Below, one piece after another: positions 16,562-25,698 of a stretch of 64,000 nucleotides of DNA. This stretch comes from G963663315 sp963665165 (GTDB lineage Bacteria; Pseudomonadota; Gammaproteobacteria; Arenicellales; Poriferihabitantaceae), in NCBI GenBank assembly GCA_963665165.1, contig OY761989.1, positions 682,001-746,000 on the forward strand, written 5' to 3'. A program made the translations under genes and the position numbers. Under the pieces are notes generated by a model. The model was not told where the DNA came from. It made no database searches and was given only the letters and a program-made list of their open reading frames with translations. The first letter of the stretch is position 1; every line of letters starts with the position of its first letter.

Positions 16562-16938
16562 TCATTCAACCGCTTCCGTCCAATCGAACCGGGCTCCCAA
16601 CGCCCGAAGCATGATGAACGTATTTTGCCGAGGGACTTTGAACTCGTCACAAACATCCGGCAGTTTCACGTCCTTTCTGGATGCCGGGGCTGGCTGTTCG
16701 TTCGTAACAACGGTAGCGCCACGCACCTGCGCGCAGGCTACGAGCCAGCCATCCGCACCTGTTGCGAATTTCGCCTTCGCATGGTCGAAGTAGTTTGGAT
16801 GGCGCTGAAAACCCGCCCCTCTCCGTGATAATGAAGCAAGCTCTTCCAAAATCCGGGGCATAGATCGAACGCGTAATACAGATTCTTTGCGGTGATGAGG
16901 ACGTCGGAGTCCACAAGGTATGTTGTCTGATCCGCCAT
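16562..16938 (-). pseudogene. DUF4411 PIN-domain toxin, internally deleted
   Basis: The N-terminus MADQTTYLVDSDVLITAKNL with YYAFDLCPGFWK is the start of a PIN/DUF4411 ribonuclease. About 45 codons in, the frame is lost, and the C-terminal half resumes in another frame with HAKAKFATGADGWLVACA, VVTNEQP and DVKLPDVCDEF. Roughly 40-50 central codons are missing. The ATG overlaps the TGA of the XRE-ImmA gene by one base, the coupled layout seen for COG2856-DUF4411 pairs. The toxin half is dead and the regulator intact. Confidence 0.72.
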
Positions 16939-18086
16939 CAGGAGAGCAGGATGCCCAGTCTCCCGGCGTAGTCCTGGAACGTTCCGCCCCGCAGACCAGT
17001 CAGTTCATAGGCTTCCCGAAAACCGATCTCGCCCCCCATCGCTGCTCCTATCACATGGGTCGCGAATAGCTTTCCTACACGCGCATTCTGGTTGTTGTAG
17101 AAGTCTCCTCCAGACGATGTCGCGCCGCTGCGATGTGTCTGGTTGATATAGCGTTCGTAGAATTCGAAGAAGGCGCTGCGCTCAATGAGCTTGAGGTCCA
17201 TGGCTCGACGGGCGGCGACCACCGGGCTCACCTTGAACGCCCGGCCAATGGCCTCGAAGGGATGCTGTTCCCGCCTGATCTGTATCCAGCGCTCCCGCAG
17301 TTCGCGCGATGGTACGAGGATTTCCGCCGCTGCCCGATTGCACCAATTCTCCACGTCCGTACCACCGGGAAGCAGGTTCTCGAAACCGGAAATCCCCCCT
17401 TCGCCGAGCCAGATGTGTGCCAACTCGTGAGCCAGCGTGAACATTTGGGCGGATTTCGCGTCCGCGCCGTTCACGAAAATCAAGGGTGCGTAATCATCCG
17501 TGAGCGCGAACCCGCGAAACTCCGCTACGCTCAGCCGACGGTGCGTATTGTTGCCGACGATGCCGTTGATCACAGCCATCACGCCGATCCGTTCGATCAT
17601 GCGGCGCAGTTCATTCACGGCATCCTGCCAGGTGTGTACTCCCGCCGCCCAACCCTCGTCCAGGCCGAGGGTACGCCGTATCTCGCGACCTACCGCACCG
17701 GGATTATCTGCAAGACGGGCGCTGGCCGCGAAGCTCAGTGGTTCCGCGTCGTTCTCGACGAGGTGCTCACGCAGCCACACTTGCCGCCGCTGCATGGCGT
17801 AGAGCGTGTCGATCAGGTTCGGGCTCGCATCGGACCTTGCGGTGTCCTTGACGGTGCGGAAGTCGGCAATCGGGAGCCGTTCGTTGGGAGGTTCCCCGAG
17901 GAACAGGTAGCCGAACGGCACATGGACGGTGCGAGCGAACGCTTCCAGTTGCTTCAAAGTCGGCTGAGTCTCCCCGTGTTCCCATTCGGGCAGCTTCTTG
18001 AATTTCACTGCAAGGACTTCCTGCTCAATGCCGGCGCGCTCGCGCGCCCAGCGAAGGAGGTCCGGGTTGACGGGGGCGCGGATCAT
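16938..18086 (-). CDS. XRE-family regulator fused to ImmA/IrrE metallopeptidase
   Basis: 382 residues. An N-terminal helix-turn-helix (WARERAGIEQEVLAVKFKKL, PEWEHGETQPTLKQLEAFAR) precedes an IrrE/ImmA zinc-peptidase domain with FTLAHELAHIWLGEGGISG near 217 and NRAAAEILVPSREL. Proteins of this design cleave repressors or act as antitoxins (COG2856). It is upstream of, and overlapping, a PIN-domain pseudogene, so it was probably the antitoxin of that pair. The start is the first ATG, with the domain beginning immediately. Confidence 0.88.
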   Translation of the reverse strand: MIRAPVNPDLLRWARERAGIEQEVLAVKFKKLPEWEHGETQPTLKQLEAFARTVHVPFGYLFLGEPPNERLPIADFRTVKDTARSDASPNLIDTLYAMQRRQVWLREHLVENDAEPLSFAASARLADNPGAVGREIRRTLGLDEGWAAGVHTWQDAVNELRRMIERIGVMAVINGIVGNNTHRRLSVAEFRGFALTDDYAPLIFVNGADAKSAQMFTLAHELAHIWLGEGGISGFENLLPGGTDVENWCNRAAAEILVPSRELRERWIQIRREQHPFEAIGRAFKVSPVVAARRAMDLKLIERSAFFEFYERYINQTHRSGATSSGGDFYNNQNARVGKLFATHVIGAAMGGEIGFREAYELTGLRGGTFQDYAGRLGILLS

Positions 18087-18132
18087 GCCACGGCCTCGAA
18101 TGCCTGCTCGGCGTCTCCACTCCCGGAGGACA

Positions 18133-18690
18133 TTACATCACCGGTATGCCGAAGAGTGTGCCGTGAAAATAAGCCAGAAGCCCGGCGACGATGAAGCCAC
18201 CGATGACAGCGGCGATGTCCATGGTGAACCGGGGCGCCGGTTCCGTCGGCGGGCCTTTGTCTCGCGCCACTGCGCTGACAATCTCAACCACCGCGAACAA
18301 TGCGAAGCCGCCGAACAGTACCACGGAGCGTACCTCACCATTGGCGAGAAGATGGGCGAAGGCCCACAGCAGCAGCCCGAGCAGCATCGGATGCCGAACC
18401 AGGGCGCGTATGCGGGTGGGCATGTTGGCCGCCGCGAATAGCGCCAGCGAGACCGGCACCAGGATCATCGAGACTTGATGCCCCCAGGCGGGAGGAACGT
18501 AGACTGCTTCGATGGGGGAGCGCGAGAAGCCCCACACAATGGCCACCAGAGAGAGCAGTGTAATCGCGCTGAACGCGCCACGATAGGGCTTCGCTCCCAA
18601 CCGTTCCACCAGGGCAGCGCGCAATCGCGGAGCGCTCGGTATCAGGTGGATTGCCAGGAACAGCGCCAGGCCGGCTACCAACAGTGACAT
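18133..18690 (-). CDS. NnrU family membrane protein
   Basis: Inner-membrane protein of 185 residues with five to six hydrophobic helices. The NnrU signature is visible: PYRGAFSAITLLSLVAIVWG, VRHPMLLGLLLWAFAHLLANGEVRS, and FALFAVVEIVSAVARDKGPP. NnrU proteins were first tied to nitrite and nitric oxide metabolism, but most copies, including this one, sit away from denitrification genes. The 46 bp to the XRE-ImmA gene suggests possible read-through; otherwise independent. Confidence 0.85.
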   Translation of the reverse strand: MSLLVAGLALFLAIHLIPSAPRLRAALVERLGAKPYRGAFSAITLLSLVAIVWGFSRSPIEAVYVPPAWGHQVSMILVPVSLALFAAANMPTRIRALVRHPMLLGLLLWAFAHLLANGEVRSVVLFGGFALFAVVEIVSAVARDKGPPTEPAPRFTMDIAAVIGGFIVAGLLAYFHGTLFGIPVM

Positions 18691-18764
18691 GCGTGTTCTC
18701 CAGGTTCAGTTATCGACCAGCAAGTGTAGCACTTCGCCCAATATCGGAGCAACGGACTCCTAAG

Positions 18765-18825
18765 CGGGTTTTCCTGGTTTGTTCAGAAGATGTCCAGACC
18801 AGACAGCTTCAACGGCTGTGGAAGA
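18765..18825 (-). repeat. 61-bp repeat, native copy at the hydrolase 3-prime end
   Basis: Inverted with respect to 10183-10243, with four mismatches. It spans the stop codon of the alpha/beta hydrolase gene and 44 bp downstream. The native gene context here identifies the other copy as the relic. Confidence 0.7.
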
Positions 18826-19828
18826 ATTCAATTAACTCTTCGTTCAAATCAGAAATAAATTTTGTCCGGTCAAATCCGGGTGGGTCTTTGGCAGCCGGTA
18901 TATCCTCGATATCCGTCACCCGCTTGGCAAAGGGTGCGATAAACGCCGAATGATGTCCGGCACGCATAACAGCGCCATAAAGGCGATTACCTGGAATAAT
19001 TCGAGCCAGTCTTTCAAAATGAAATTTTGGAACATTGACCGTGTCATCTTCAAATCCGACGACATAAACCAGATTTGCCCGGAATATATTTTCCTGAATT
19101 TGAAGTCCCTGACCGATCGGCGCAATTACAGCAATATTTCCATTTATGAATGCCAGCGGGAAATGAATTTCCGGAATGTCACGAACCAGGTCGGGAACGT
19201 TTACGTCCCGGAGCCGTTTTAATTTCCATCTCTGGATAAAACTCAAAGCATCGCAAAAATTCGGATCCTCATTGTCAGCACAATGCCTGTCCGCCGAGGG
19301 TCCATCAATGCCGGCGCCAGCCGCCGCCAGTGCCGTGACCGAACCGAGTGAGTACCCCAGCCCGTGTATCCGTGACAGGTCAATATTGTTGCGAAACTCG
19401 CCCAGTTGAAGCACGGCTTCGAGCGCATGTGACAGCTCTTGCATTCGCCAATTCAATGCTTTAAAAGTTTTGTCGGAGGAGCCGACCAGATGATCCGGAG
19501 TGTGCTTGGGCGCGATTACGATGAAGCCGGAATCCGCCAGCGCTTTCGCTGTGAGATGATGATTTCTCATACGTCCGGCGTTGCCATGTGACATAAGAAT
19601 TGGCTGATACTTTCCCTCTTTCAGTGGCGCTTCAAACGCGAATTCAACGTCGAACGGACCTAATCGTCCGGCAGTTTCGGAACTATCCGATGGATACCAG
19701 AGGCCAATTACCAATTCATTCACTTCCAATGTACGAAAACCAGCCGCTTTCGCCGACACCGCTATGCCGAACAGCAATGACATTGCTATCAAAACCGTTA
19801 AACGTCTAAATATAAAATCCACTTGCAA
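18809..19828 (-). CDS. Exported alpha/beta hydrolase (dienelactone hydrolase-like)
   Basis: 339 residues with an N-terminal signal peptide (LTVLIAMSLLFGIAVSAKAA). The catalytic nucleophile elbow is GLGYSLGSVTAL near 155, preceded by QPILMSHGNAGRMRNHHLTA (oxyanion region); a late His is present in AGHHSAF. The family is annotated as predicted dienelactone hydrolases or PAF-acetylhydrolase-like lipases; the substrate is unknown. It probably follows the multicopper oxidase in the same transcript (28 bp apart). Both genes have sequence relics at 6.9 and 10.2 kb. Confidence 0.78.
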   Translation of the reverse strand: MQVDFIFRRLTVLIAMSLLFGIAVSAKAAGFRTLEVNELVIGLWYPSDSSETAGRLGPFDVEFAFEAPLKEGKYQPILMSHGNAGRMRNHHLTAKALADSGFIVIAPKHTPDHLVGSSDKTFKALNWRMQELSHALEAVLQLGEFRNNIDLSRIHGLGYSLGSVTALAAAGAGIDGPSADRHCADNEDPNFCDALSFIQRWKLKRLRDVNVPDLVRDIPEIHFPLAFINGNIAVIAPIGQGLQIQENIFRANLVYVVGFEDDTVNVPKFHFERLARIIPGNRLYGAVMRAGHHSAFIAPFAKRVTDIEDIPAAKDPPGFDRTKFISDLNEELIEFFHSR

Positions 19829-19856
19829 ACCTCCTCCAGTCGATGGCCAGACAGGA

Positions 19857-21332
19857 TCAACCCACAGTGAACTGTCCCATCATGCCGCGATCCTCATGCT
19901 CCAGGATGTGGCAGTGATACATATAGGGATATCGCTCGGTTGCCGGATGATCGAAACGCACGACAATCTCTGACCAGTCGTCGTCATCCAGCGTCACCAT
20001 ATCTTTCCAGCCTCGCTGGTCCGGCGGCGGCGCTGAACCTTCCATCCGCGCTATCAGGAACGAGCAGCCGTGCACATGAAACGGATGCGCCCCCTGGTTG
20101 GAACGAATACGCCAACGTTCCCAGACGCCGCGTTGAACCCGTTCATTAATAACGTTCATATCCATCGCCGCGCCGTTAATGGTCATATCCATCGCGGTAT
20201 GGCCGCCATCCTCCATTGTGAGCACAAAGTCACGGGATCGAACTATTTCCCCGGGTTGCGGGCGGACAATGGTAGCCAGTTGCCCAGGTAGCGGCGCGGT
20301 ATGCGCTGGCAGGGACTTGTCTACGACCAATGTCAGCGACGGCGGCGGAAGATCTTTCCCGGACCGGTCGAACAGGTTGAACAGGTCCAGCAAACTGCCG
20401 ACAAGGCTTTCCTCGTCGTCAAATTCATCTTCGAACAGGGTCAGTAGTCCGGCGGGCTTGCCATCGGCCATATCAACGACAATTTCACAACGCTCGCCCG
20501 GTGACATTTCCATCGTTGTTAATGGTACTGGCGCTTCCAGTAAACCGCCATCGCTGGCGATTTTGTGAAACGTACGATTGTCGGCAAAGCCGACGATATA
20601 AAAACGTGCATTGGCGCCGTTCAGGAGCCGCAACCGGACTTTGCCGGCCGGCACGTTGGTGACCGGCGCTATTGCGCCGTTGATGATCACGGTGTCACCC
20701 AGCCAGCCGTCCTCGTCTGCGTCGTACAGTGAATAGACCAGGCGGCCTTGTGCATCGAAGGTTCGATCCTGGATGATAATGGGCAAATCATCGACGCCAT
20801 ATCGGTGCGGTAGCGGCAGTGAGTCCGACTGTTCGTCATCAATGATGATCAGGCCGGCCAGTCCACGATAAGTTTGTTCGCCGGTTTTGCCGTGGGTATG
20901 GGAGTGATACCAACAGGTAGCTGCCGACTGCACGATGGATAAACCGGGTCGCCAGTCAGCGCCAGGCTCGATTGCCAGTTGCGGGCCACCATCGACCTCG
21001 CCAGGCACATGCAAGCCGTGACCGTGTACGGCCACGCTTTCGGTCAGCGTGTTTTGGTAATGCAAATTGAGTTCGCTATATTGCCGGGCCCGAATCGTTG
21101 GCCCCAGGTAATCCTGGCTGAACCCCAGGGTTGGTGTATTGACACCGGATTTGAAAGACCAGGCGCCACTTCGAATTTGCAGTTCAACCGGTCTTCCCTG
21201 GCGACCATCGACCAGAGGCGGTATCGGTAACCGGGATGGCGCCGTTTTGCTCCAGCTGCAGGGGACGTAACTTGCACCGATGAAAGACGCACTACCGGCA
21301 ATAAACTGCCGCCTCGAAAATGCCCGTGACAT
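19857..21332 (-). CDS. Periplasmic multicopper oxidase (CueO/bilirubin-oxidase-like)
   Basis: Laccase-like enzyme oxidising phenols or Cu(I) with O2 reduced to water. It is exported folded through Tat (MSRAFSRRQFIAGSASF). All four copper signatures are there in order: HGHGLHVPGEVDGG near 103, CWYHSHTHGKT near 140, HPFHVHG near 430, and YHCHILEHEDRGMMGQF near 475. Length 491 is normal. The start is ATG 21332; a TTG one codon earlier is possible behind AGGAGC. No copper exporter or regulator is adjacent, so a role in copper tolerance is only one option. Confidence 0.9.
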   Translation of the reverse strand: MSRAFSRRQFIAGSASFIGASYVPCSWSKTAPSRLPIPPLVDGRQGRPVELQIRSGAWSFKSGVNTPTLGFSQDYLGPTIRARQYSELNLHYQNTLTESVAVHGHGLHVPGEVDGGPQLAIEPGADWRPGLSIVQSAATCWYHSHTHGKTGEQTYRGLAGLIIIDDEQSDSLPLPHRYGVDDLPIIIQDRTFDAQGRLVYSLYDADEDGWLGDTVIINGAIAPVTNVPAGKVRLRLLNGANARFYIVGFADNRTFHKIASDGGLLEAPVPLTTMEMSPGERCEIVVDMADGKPAGLLTLFEDEFDDEESLVGSLLDLFNLFDRSGKDLPPPSLTLVVDKSLPAHTAPLPGQLATIVRPQPGEIVRSRDFVLTMEDGGHTAMDMTINGAAMDMNVINERVQRGVWERWRIRSNQGAHPFHVHGCSFLIARMEGSAPPPDQRGWKDMVTLDDDDWSEIVVRFDHPATERYPYMYHCHILEHEDRGMMGQFTVG

Positions 21333-21365
21333 CAAGTGAATGCTCCTATTGATTGAATGAATTCA

Positions 21366-22562
21366 TCACCGGACAGCCTGCAAGCCATTGGCAATATCCT
21401 GCTGGATGTCTGCGACATCCTCGAGGCCGATACTCAACCGGATCAGGGAGTCGGTGATACCGGCCTGGTCGCGTTCGCGTTGCGTGATTCTGCAATGGGT
21501 GGTGCTGGCCGGGTGAGTGATCGTGGTTTTGGTGTCTCCCAGGTTTGCGGTAATTGAAATCCATTCGGTGTTGTCGATCAATCGCCATGCGTCTTCCCGC
21601 TCGCCGCGGATTTCAAAAGAGACCACCCCGCCGTACCCGGATTGCTGTTGTGAGGCCAGCTTGTGGTCCGGATGGGATTCAAGCCCCGGATAATACACCC
21701 GTTTGACCATCGGTTGCGATTCCAGCCAGGTTGCGATCCGGCTTGCGTTTGCGCTGTGTTGCCGCATGCGGATGCTCAATGTTTCGAGCGCCGTAAACAG
21801 GACCCAGGCGTTGAACGGACTCAGGGTGGCGCCGGAAGAACGCAAGACCTTGTACACGGCGTCTGCAATCTTGTCATCATCGACCACGATGGCTCCGCCC
21901 AGGCATCTTCCCTGCCCGTCAAGATATTTGGTTGCGGAGTGAACCACGATGTCCGCCCCGAGGCTGAGCGGTTGTTGGAATACCGGGGTCAGGAATGTGT
22001 TGTCGATGGCGAGCAGCACGCCATGTTTTCGGGCAATGCCGGACAAGCGCCGGATATCGGTGGTTTCGAGCAGGGGGTTCGAGGGGGTTTCAATGAAAAA
22101 CAGCCTGGTTTCCGGTTTGACGCTTTCCTCCCAGGCTGTGTAATCCTTGAGGTCAACGTACTCGGCCACAATGCCGAATCGCGAGAAAATGGTCTTGAAC
22201 AGGTTGATGGTGGAACCGAACACGCTTCGGGAAACCACCACATGGTCTCCCTGGTTGAGGACAGCCAGCGCCATGGTCATAATGGCGGCCATCCCGGATG
22301 AGGCGGCTGTGCAATGCCGTCCGTTTTCGAGCGCCCGGATTCTTTCCTCGAATGTGCGGACGGACGGATTGGTGAATCTGGAGTAGATATTCCCCGGTTC
22401 CGTTTCGATGAACCGCGCCGCCGCCTGTGCGGCGCTGTCGAATACGAAACTCGAAGTCAGGTAAACGGGATCGCTGTGTTCGCCTTCGGGGCCACGCTCC
22501 TGCCCGCAACGAACGGCCAGTGTTTCCCTGTCGTGGCCGGGTTTTCGGGTGTAATTTTTCAT
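21366..22562 (-). CDS. metZ: O-succinylhomoserine sulfhydrylase
   Basis: PLP enzyme that makes homocysteine from O-succinylhomoserine and sulfide. 398 residues from ATG 22562, a start that lies 4 bp after the sulfurtransferase stop; the frame is open further upstream, but homology begins here with LAVRCGQERGPEGEHSDPVY. The gamma-family signature SATKYLDGQGRCLGGAIV holds the PLP-lysine. YSRFTNPSVRTFEERI and TTTHCRIT-like C-terminal sequence fit MetZ more than MetB. Last gene of the sulfite reductase operon, so sulfide generation and sulfide fixation are coupled. Confidence 0.9.
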   Translation of the reverse strand: MKNYTRKPGHDRETLAVRCGQERGPEGEHSDPVYLTSSFVFDSAAQAAARFIETEPGNIYSRFTNPSVRTFEERIRALENGRHCTAASSGMAAIMTMALAVLNQGDHVVVSRSVFGSTINLFKTIFSRFGIVAEYVDLKDYTAWEESVKPETRLFFIETPSNPLLETTDIRRLSGIARKHGVLLAIDNTFLTPVFQQPLSLGADIVVHSATKYLDGQGRCLGGAIVVDDDKIADAVYKVLRSSGATLSPFNAWVLFTALETLSIRMRQHSANASRIATWLESQPMVKRVYYPGLESHPDHKLASQQQSGYGGVVSFEIRGEREDAWRLIDNTEWISITANLGDTKTTITHPASTTHCRITQRERDQAGITDSLIRLSIGLEDVADIQQDIANGLQAVR

Positions 22563-22566
22563 GGCA

Positions 22567-23397
22567 TCATCCTGTAGAGTCGCCGATTTCAACCGGAACA
22601 TCCTTGCAGTTACCCCATTCAGACCATGACCCGGCGTAGGCATGGACGTTTTTATAACCCAGGCTCTTCAGGGTAATGCAGGTATGGGATGAGCGGCGGT
22701 GAGACTGGCAATAGGCAATGATTTCCCTTTCCGGTACAACGCCGAGGCTCTGGTACTTCATCCGCAGTGTGTGTTCATCAAGCAGTTGATAATGGCTGGC
22801 CGGGTCGGTGGCTTCTATCCAGTCCAGATTGACTGCGCCGGGGATATGTCCGCCACGGGCCGCCAGCCGCTTTTGACCATTGAACTCCAGCGGTGATCGG
22901 GAATCAAGTAAAACCACGTCCGGATCGTCCAGTTTCTCCAGAATCTGCTCTTTCGACCGGATACCGTGACTGCCGGTCCGGGCGTTGTAAATAGCCGGTT
23001 CCGGTTGGTGAGGCTGGCGCTCCGTTGGCAGTCCGGCGGCCACCCAGGAGGCGTATCCTCCATTCAGTAACGAGAACCTGCGATGCCCGGCCAGATCCAG
23101 TGTCCAGAGTAATCGACAGGCCGCGGCCCCCGCATTCTGGTCATAAGCGACGACATGTCGTTGCGGGGACAGCCCCAGCCAGGAAAACAGCGCTGAAAGT
23201 TTTTCTTCGCCAGGCAGCAGTCCGAGCGCCGGCGGCCGTTGTTCGACCAGACGGGCATAATCGAGTAATATCGCGTTCGGCAGGTGCCCGGCGTCATATT
23301 CCCGTCTGCTGCGTAAATCCACCAGCAGGACATCCGTTCCGGAAACCGACTGGAACAGTTGGTCCGGGTTGATGATGATGGCGCGTGAAGCGTTCAT
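22567..23397 (-). CDS. Two-domain sulfurtransferase (rhodanese)
   Basis: 276 residues with two rhodanese domains. The first is inactive-looking and contains LLVDLRSRREYDAGHLPNAI. The second has VLLDSRSPLEFNG, GHIPGAVNLDW and the active-site loop beginning with Cys in IAYCQSHRRSSHTC. The loop differs from CRKGVT (thiosulfate type) and CGSGVTA (mercaptopyruvate type), so the donor cannot be assigned. It overlaps DUF934 by 4 bp (ATGA) and precedes metZ by 4 bp. Confidence 0.85.
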   Translation of the reverse strand: MNASRAIIINPDQLFQSVSGTDVLLVDLRSRREYDAGHLPNAILLDYARLVEQRPPALGLLPGEEKLSALFSWLGLSPQRHVVAYDQNAGAAACRLLWTLDLAGHRRFSLLNGGYASWVAAGLPTERQPHQPEPAIYNARTGSHGIRSKEQILEKLDDPDVVLLDSRSPLEFNGQKRLAARGGHIPGAVNLDWIEATDPASHYQLLDEHTLRMKYQSLGVVPEREIIAYCQSHRRSSHTCITLKSLGYKNVHAYAGSWSEWGNCKDVPVEIGDSTG

Positions 23398-23729
23398 GTC
23401 GTTACCTCCGGGTGGTCATGCCGGGAAAAAAGGCTGCCCGGTTCGCGTTGCCGCGGCAGGGCGACCAGATTGGCCAGGTCAATCCCGTCGATGTGGTCTA
23501 TCCTGTCCGTGCCGTCCGGCAGTGGCAGATAATGGCTGAAACCGCAAAGCGCGAGACTGTCAAGCTGGTCCGGAAGAAAATCCCCGGCGGCAATCAGGTC
23601 TCCGGGATAGCCGTCGATCCGGAGTTGCCTGCCCAGACTGAAGATCCGGCCGTCATTGAAGTGATCGGCGAAGATGATAATACGCTTTTGCTGGCCCGGA
23701 CTTTCGATCCAGTTTACTGTTTCAATCAT
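23394..23729 (-). CDS. DUF934 protein, sulfite reductase accessory
   Basis: 111 residues. The family core is visible in FADHFNDGRIFSLGRQLRID, GYPGDLIAAGDFLPDQL and LCGFSHYLP. DUF934 proteins are nearly always encoded right after ferredoxin-type sulfite reductase and are thought to assist it; the mechanism is unknown. This copy has a shortened N-terminus relative to typical ~160-residue members. It overlaps cysI by 8 bp. Confidence 0.8.
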   Translation of the reverse strand: MIETVNWIESPGQQKRIIIFADHFNDGRIFSLGRQLRIDGYPGDLIAAGDFLPDQLDSLALCGFSHYLPLPDGTDRIDHIDGIDLANLVALPRQREPGSLFSRHDHPEVTT

Positions 23730-25380
23730 AGACCACCTCCCTGAATGGCTCCAGTCCCACTCGATCCAGGGTATCCAGGAAGGTTTCCCCGGGACCGGAC
23801 CTCAGTTTCAGGTACTGACGGATGATCCGTTCGACCGCTTCAGCAATTCTGTTGCGGTCAACAGCGGGGCCAAGACGCTCTCCGATCCTGAGGTTCTGGT
23901 CGGCGCGTCCTCCAAGGGTGATCTGAAACCACTGCTGGCCTTTTTTATCGACTCCCAGTATGCCGATGTGCCCGATGTGGTGGTGGCCACAGGCATTCAT
24001 GCACCCGGAAATCTTGATCTGGATGTCGCCCAGCGATTTCAACTCCTGTGGATCCGTGAATCTTGCCCGGATTTCAAGCGCGACCGGAATGGATGTGGTG
24101 TTGGCCAGACTGCAGAAATCCAGGCCGGGGCAGCAGATAATGTCCTGTACGGTATCGATGTTGGTATCCGACTGGCCGGATTTCCGGAGATCATTCCACA
24201 ATGAATACAGGTTTCCGGTATGGACCAGAGGCAACAGCAGATTCTGCCGGTGGGTTGTGCGTATGATGCCACTGCTGTAGCGATCCGCCAGACCGGCTAT
24301 CGCGTCCATCTCATCGGCGGTCAAATCGCCCGGAGCGACATTTTGCTTTTTTAATGATATGAAAACCGAGCGAAGCCCGGCATACCGGGAGGCGATGGTG
24401 TTTTGTCGCTTCCAGTGCTCGAATTCCCTGGCCCGGACATGCCCTGAATTACCGTCATGGATTTTCCGGGTTGCCGGTATCGCTCTGGATTGCGGACTGG
24501 CAAAACGGGCCTTGATTTCGGCGACCCGGGAGTCCGTCAAGGTCAATTCTCCGTCCTTTATTTCCTGGAACCGCTCATTGACCGCTGACCGGAACGCCTC
24601 CACGCCCATACTGTTGACCAGTATTTTAATCCGTGCCTTGTATTTGTTGTCTCGGCGGCCGTTCAGGTTGTAGACGCGCAAAACGGCCTCCAGAAAGGAC
24701 AACAGGTGGCGCCAGGGCAGGAATTCGCGAAGCTGTTTGCCGACCACCGGCGTGCGCCCCAGTCCGCCGCCGGCAAAGACCTGGAATCCGGTTTCCCGCC
24801 GGTCATTCCGTACCAGCCTCAAACCGATATCGTGAGCCAGAATGGCGGCCCGGTCGGTCTCCGACCCGGTCACGGCAATCTTGAATTTACGGGGCAGGTA
24901 CAGGAATTCCGGGTGCAGGGTGGCCCATTGCCGAATGATTTCGCACCACGGCCTGGGATCTTCCACTTCCGTCGCGTCAATCCCGGCCAGATGGTCGGAG
25001 GTGATATTGCGTATGCAGTTGCCACTGGTTTGAATCGCGTGCATCTGCACTGTCGCGAGATCCGCCAGCAAATCCGGAACCTGCTCCAGCTTCAGCCAGT
25101 TGAACTGTATGTTCTGCCGGGTGGTGATGTGTCCATAACCCCGGTCGTATTTTCTCGCAACCGCGGCCAGCATGCGCAGTTGTCCTGAATTCAATTCCCC
25201 GTAGGGAATCGCGATTCGCAGCATCGGCGCATATCGCTGAATGTACAGCCCGTTCATCAGGCGCAACGGGCGGAATTGTTCTTCCGACAAATCGCCTTTC
25301 AGGTAGCGGTCTGTCTGGTCACGGAATTGGATAACGCGTTGATCAACCTGTTGTTGATCGGTTCGGGAATACTGGTACAT
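23722..25380 (-). CDS. cysI: Sulfite reductase hemoprotein (nitrite/sulfite reductase family)
   Basis: Six-electron reduction of sulfite to sulfide using siroheme and a 4Fe-4S cluster. 552 residues from ATG 25380, with GGAG 9 nt upstream; the longer reading from 25407 adds nine residues without homology. N-terminal lobe FRPLRLMNGLYIQRYAPMLR and ITTRQNIQFNWL; cofactor cysteines in CCPGLDFCSLAN near 430 and KISGCMNACGHHHIGH near 475. The cytochrome-less layout suggests a ferredoxin-dependent or unlinked flavoprotein partner. First gene of the cysI-DUF934-sulfurtransferase-metZ operon. Confidence 0.9.
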   Translation of the reverse strand: MYQYSRTDQQQVDQRVIQFRDQTDRYLKGDLSEEQFRPLRLMNGLYIQRYAPMLRIAIPYGELNSGQLRMLAAVARKYDRGYGHITTRQNIQFNWLKLEQVPDLLADLATVQMHAIQTSGNCIRNITSDHLAGIDATEVEDPRPWCEIIRQWATLHPEFLYLPRKFKIAVTGSETDRAAILAHDIGLRLVRNDRRETGFQVFAGGGLGRTPVVGKQLREFLPWRHLLSFLEAVLRVYNLNGRRDNKYKARIKILVNSMGVEAFRSAVNERFQEIKDGELTLTDSRVAEIKARFASPQSRAIPATRKIHDGNSGHVRAREFEHWKRQNTIASRYAGLRSVFISLKKQNVAPGDLTADEMDAIAGLADRYSSGIIRTTHRQNLLLPLVHTGNLYSLWNDLRKSGQSDTNIDTVQDIICCPGLDFCSLANTTSIPVALEIRARFTDPQELKSLGDIQIKISGCMNACGHHHIGHIGILGVDKKGQQWFQITLGGRADQNLRIGERLGPAVDRNRIAEAVERIIRQYLKLRSGPGETFLDTLDRVGLEPFREVVYD

Positions 25381-25444
25381 CTGAAAATGCTCCGTAATGT
25401 TGAACAAAAACCCATGGGACAGGACTCGTATTCGAGTCGGGTTT

Positions 25445-25529
25445 CGGGGAGCGTCAGATCAAAAGTCAGCTAAAAGTCAACTATCGGGAAGTAATGGGGT
25501 TTGCAGCAATACACAACCGACGCTCCCCG
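25445..25529. promoter_or_regulatory. Long inverted repeat upstream of cysI
   Basis: CGGGGAGCGTC at 25445-25455 is exactly complementary in inverted order to GACGCTCCCCG at 25519-25529, with 63 nt between. Inside lie tandem TGACTTTT units on the minus strand. It would form a structured leader in the cysI message, or a paired operator; I recognise no known riboswitch core. About 350 bp of non-coding DNA separate cysI from the divergent aldolase gene. Confidence 0.4.
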
Positions 25530-25669
25530 TTGTACAGCAACAACAGGCCAGCGCCAGCGGCATGGTATGAATGACCGGATTGGTTGTGATTGAACTCATG
25601 GGGCCGAGTATAGACATCATCCGTATTCGCGGCAAGAAATAATTCCGAAAAAAATCCTGAAAGATATGT

Positions 25670-25698
25670 TTTCTGCAATTTCTGGTGTAATCTATAAT
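25670..25698 (+). promoter_or_regulatory. Probable -10 region for the choline/betaine cluster
   Basis: A perfect TATAAT at 25693-25698, 60 bp before the aldolase start. The -35 (TTTCTG, 17 bp upstream) is weak, so an activator may be needed. It is the only good promoter candidate before the long plus-strand gene run 25.7-34.1 kb. Confidence 0.4.

Noticed and set aside
16518..16572. Inverted GGTTGAA/TTCAACC around the creatinase stop
   Set aside because: Seven-base arms with a long GC-mixed loop and no T run; it coincides with two stop-codon regions and may be chance.
17133..18194. 353-codon frame antisense to the XRE-ImmA gene
   Set aside because: The minus-strand reading has a full HELAH metallopeptidase domain; the antisense one has none and crosses an intergenic boundary.
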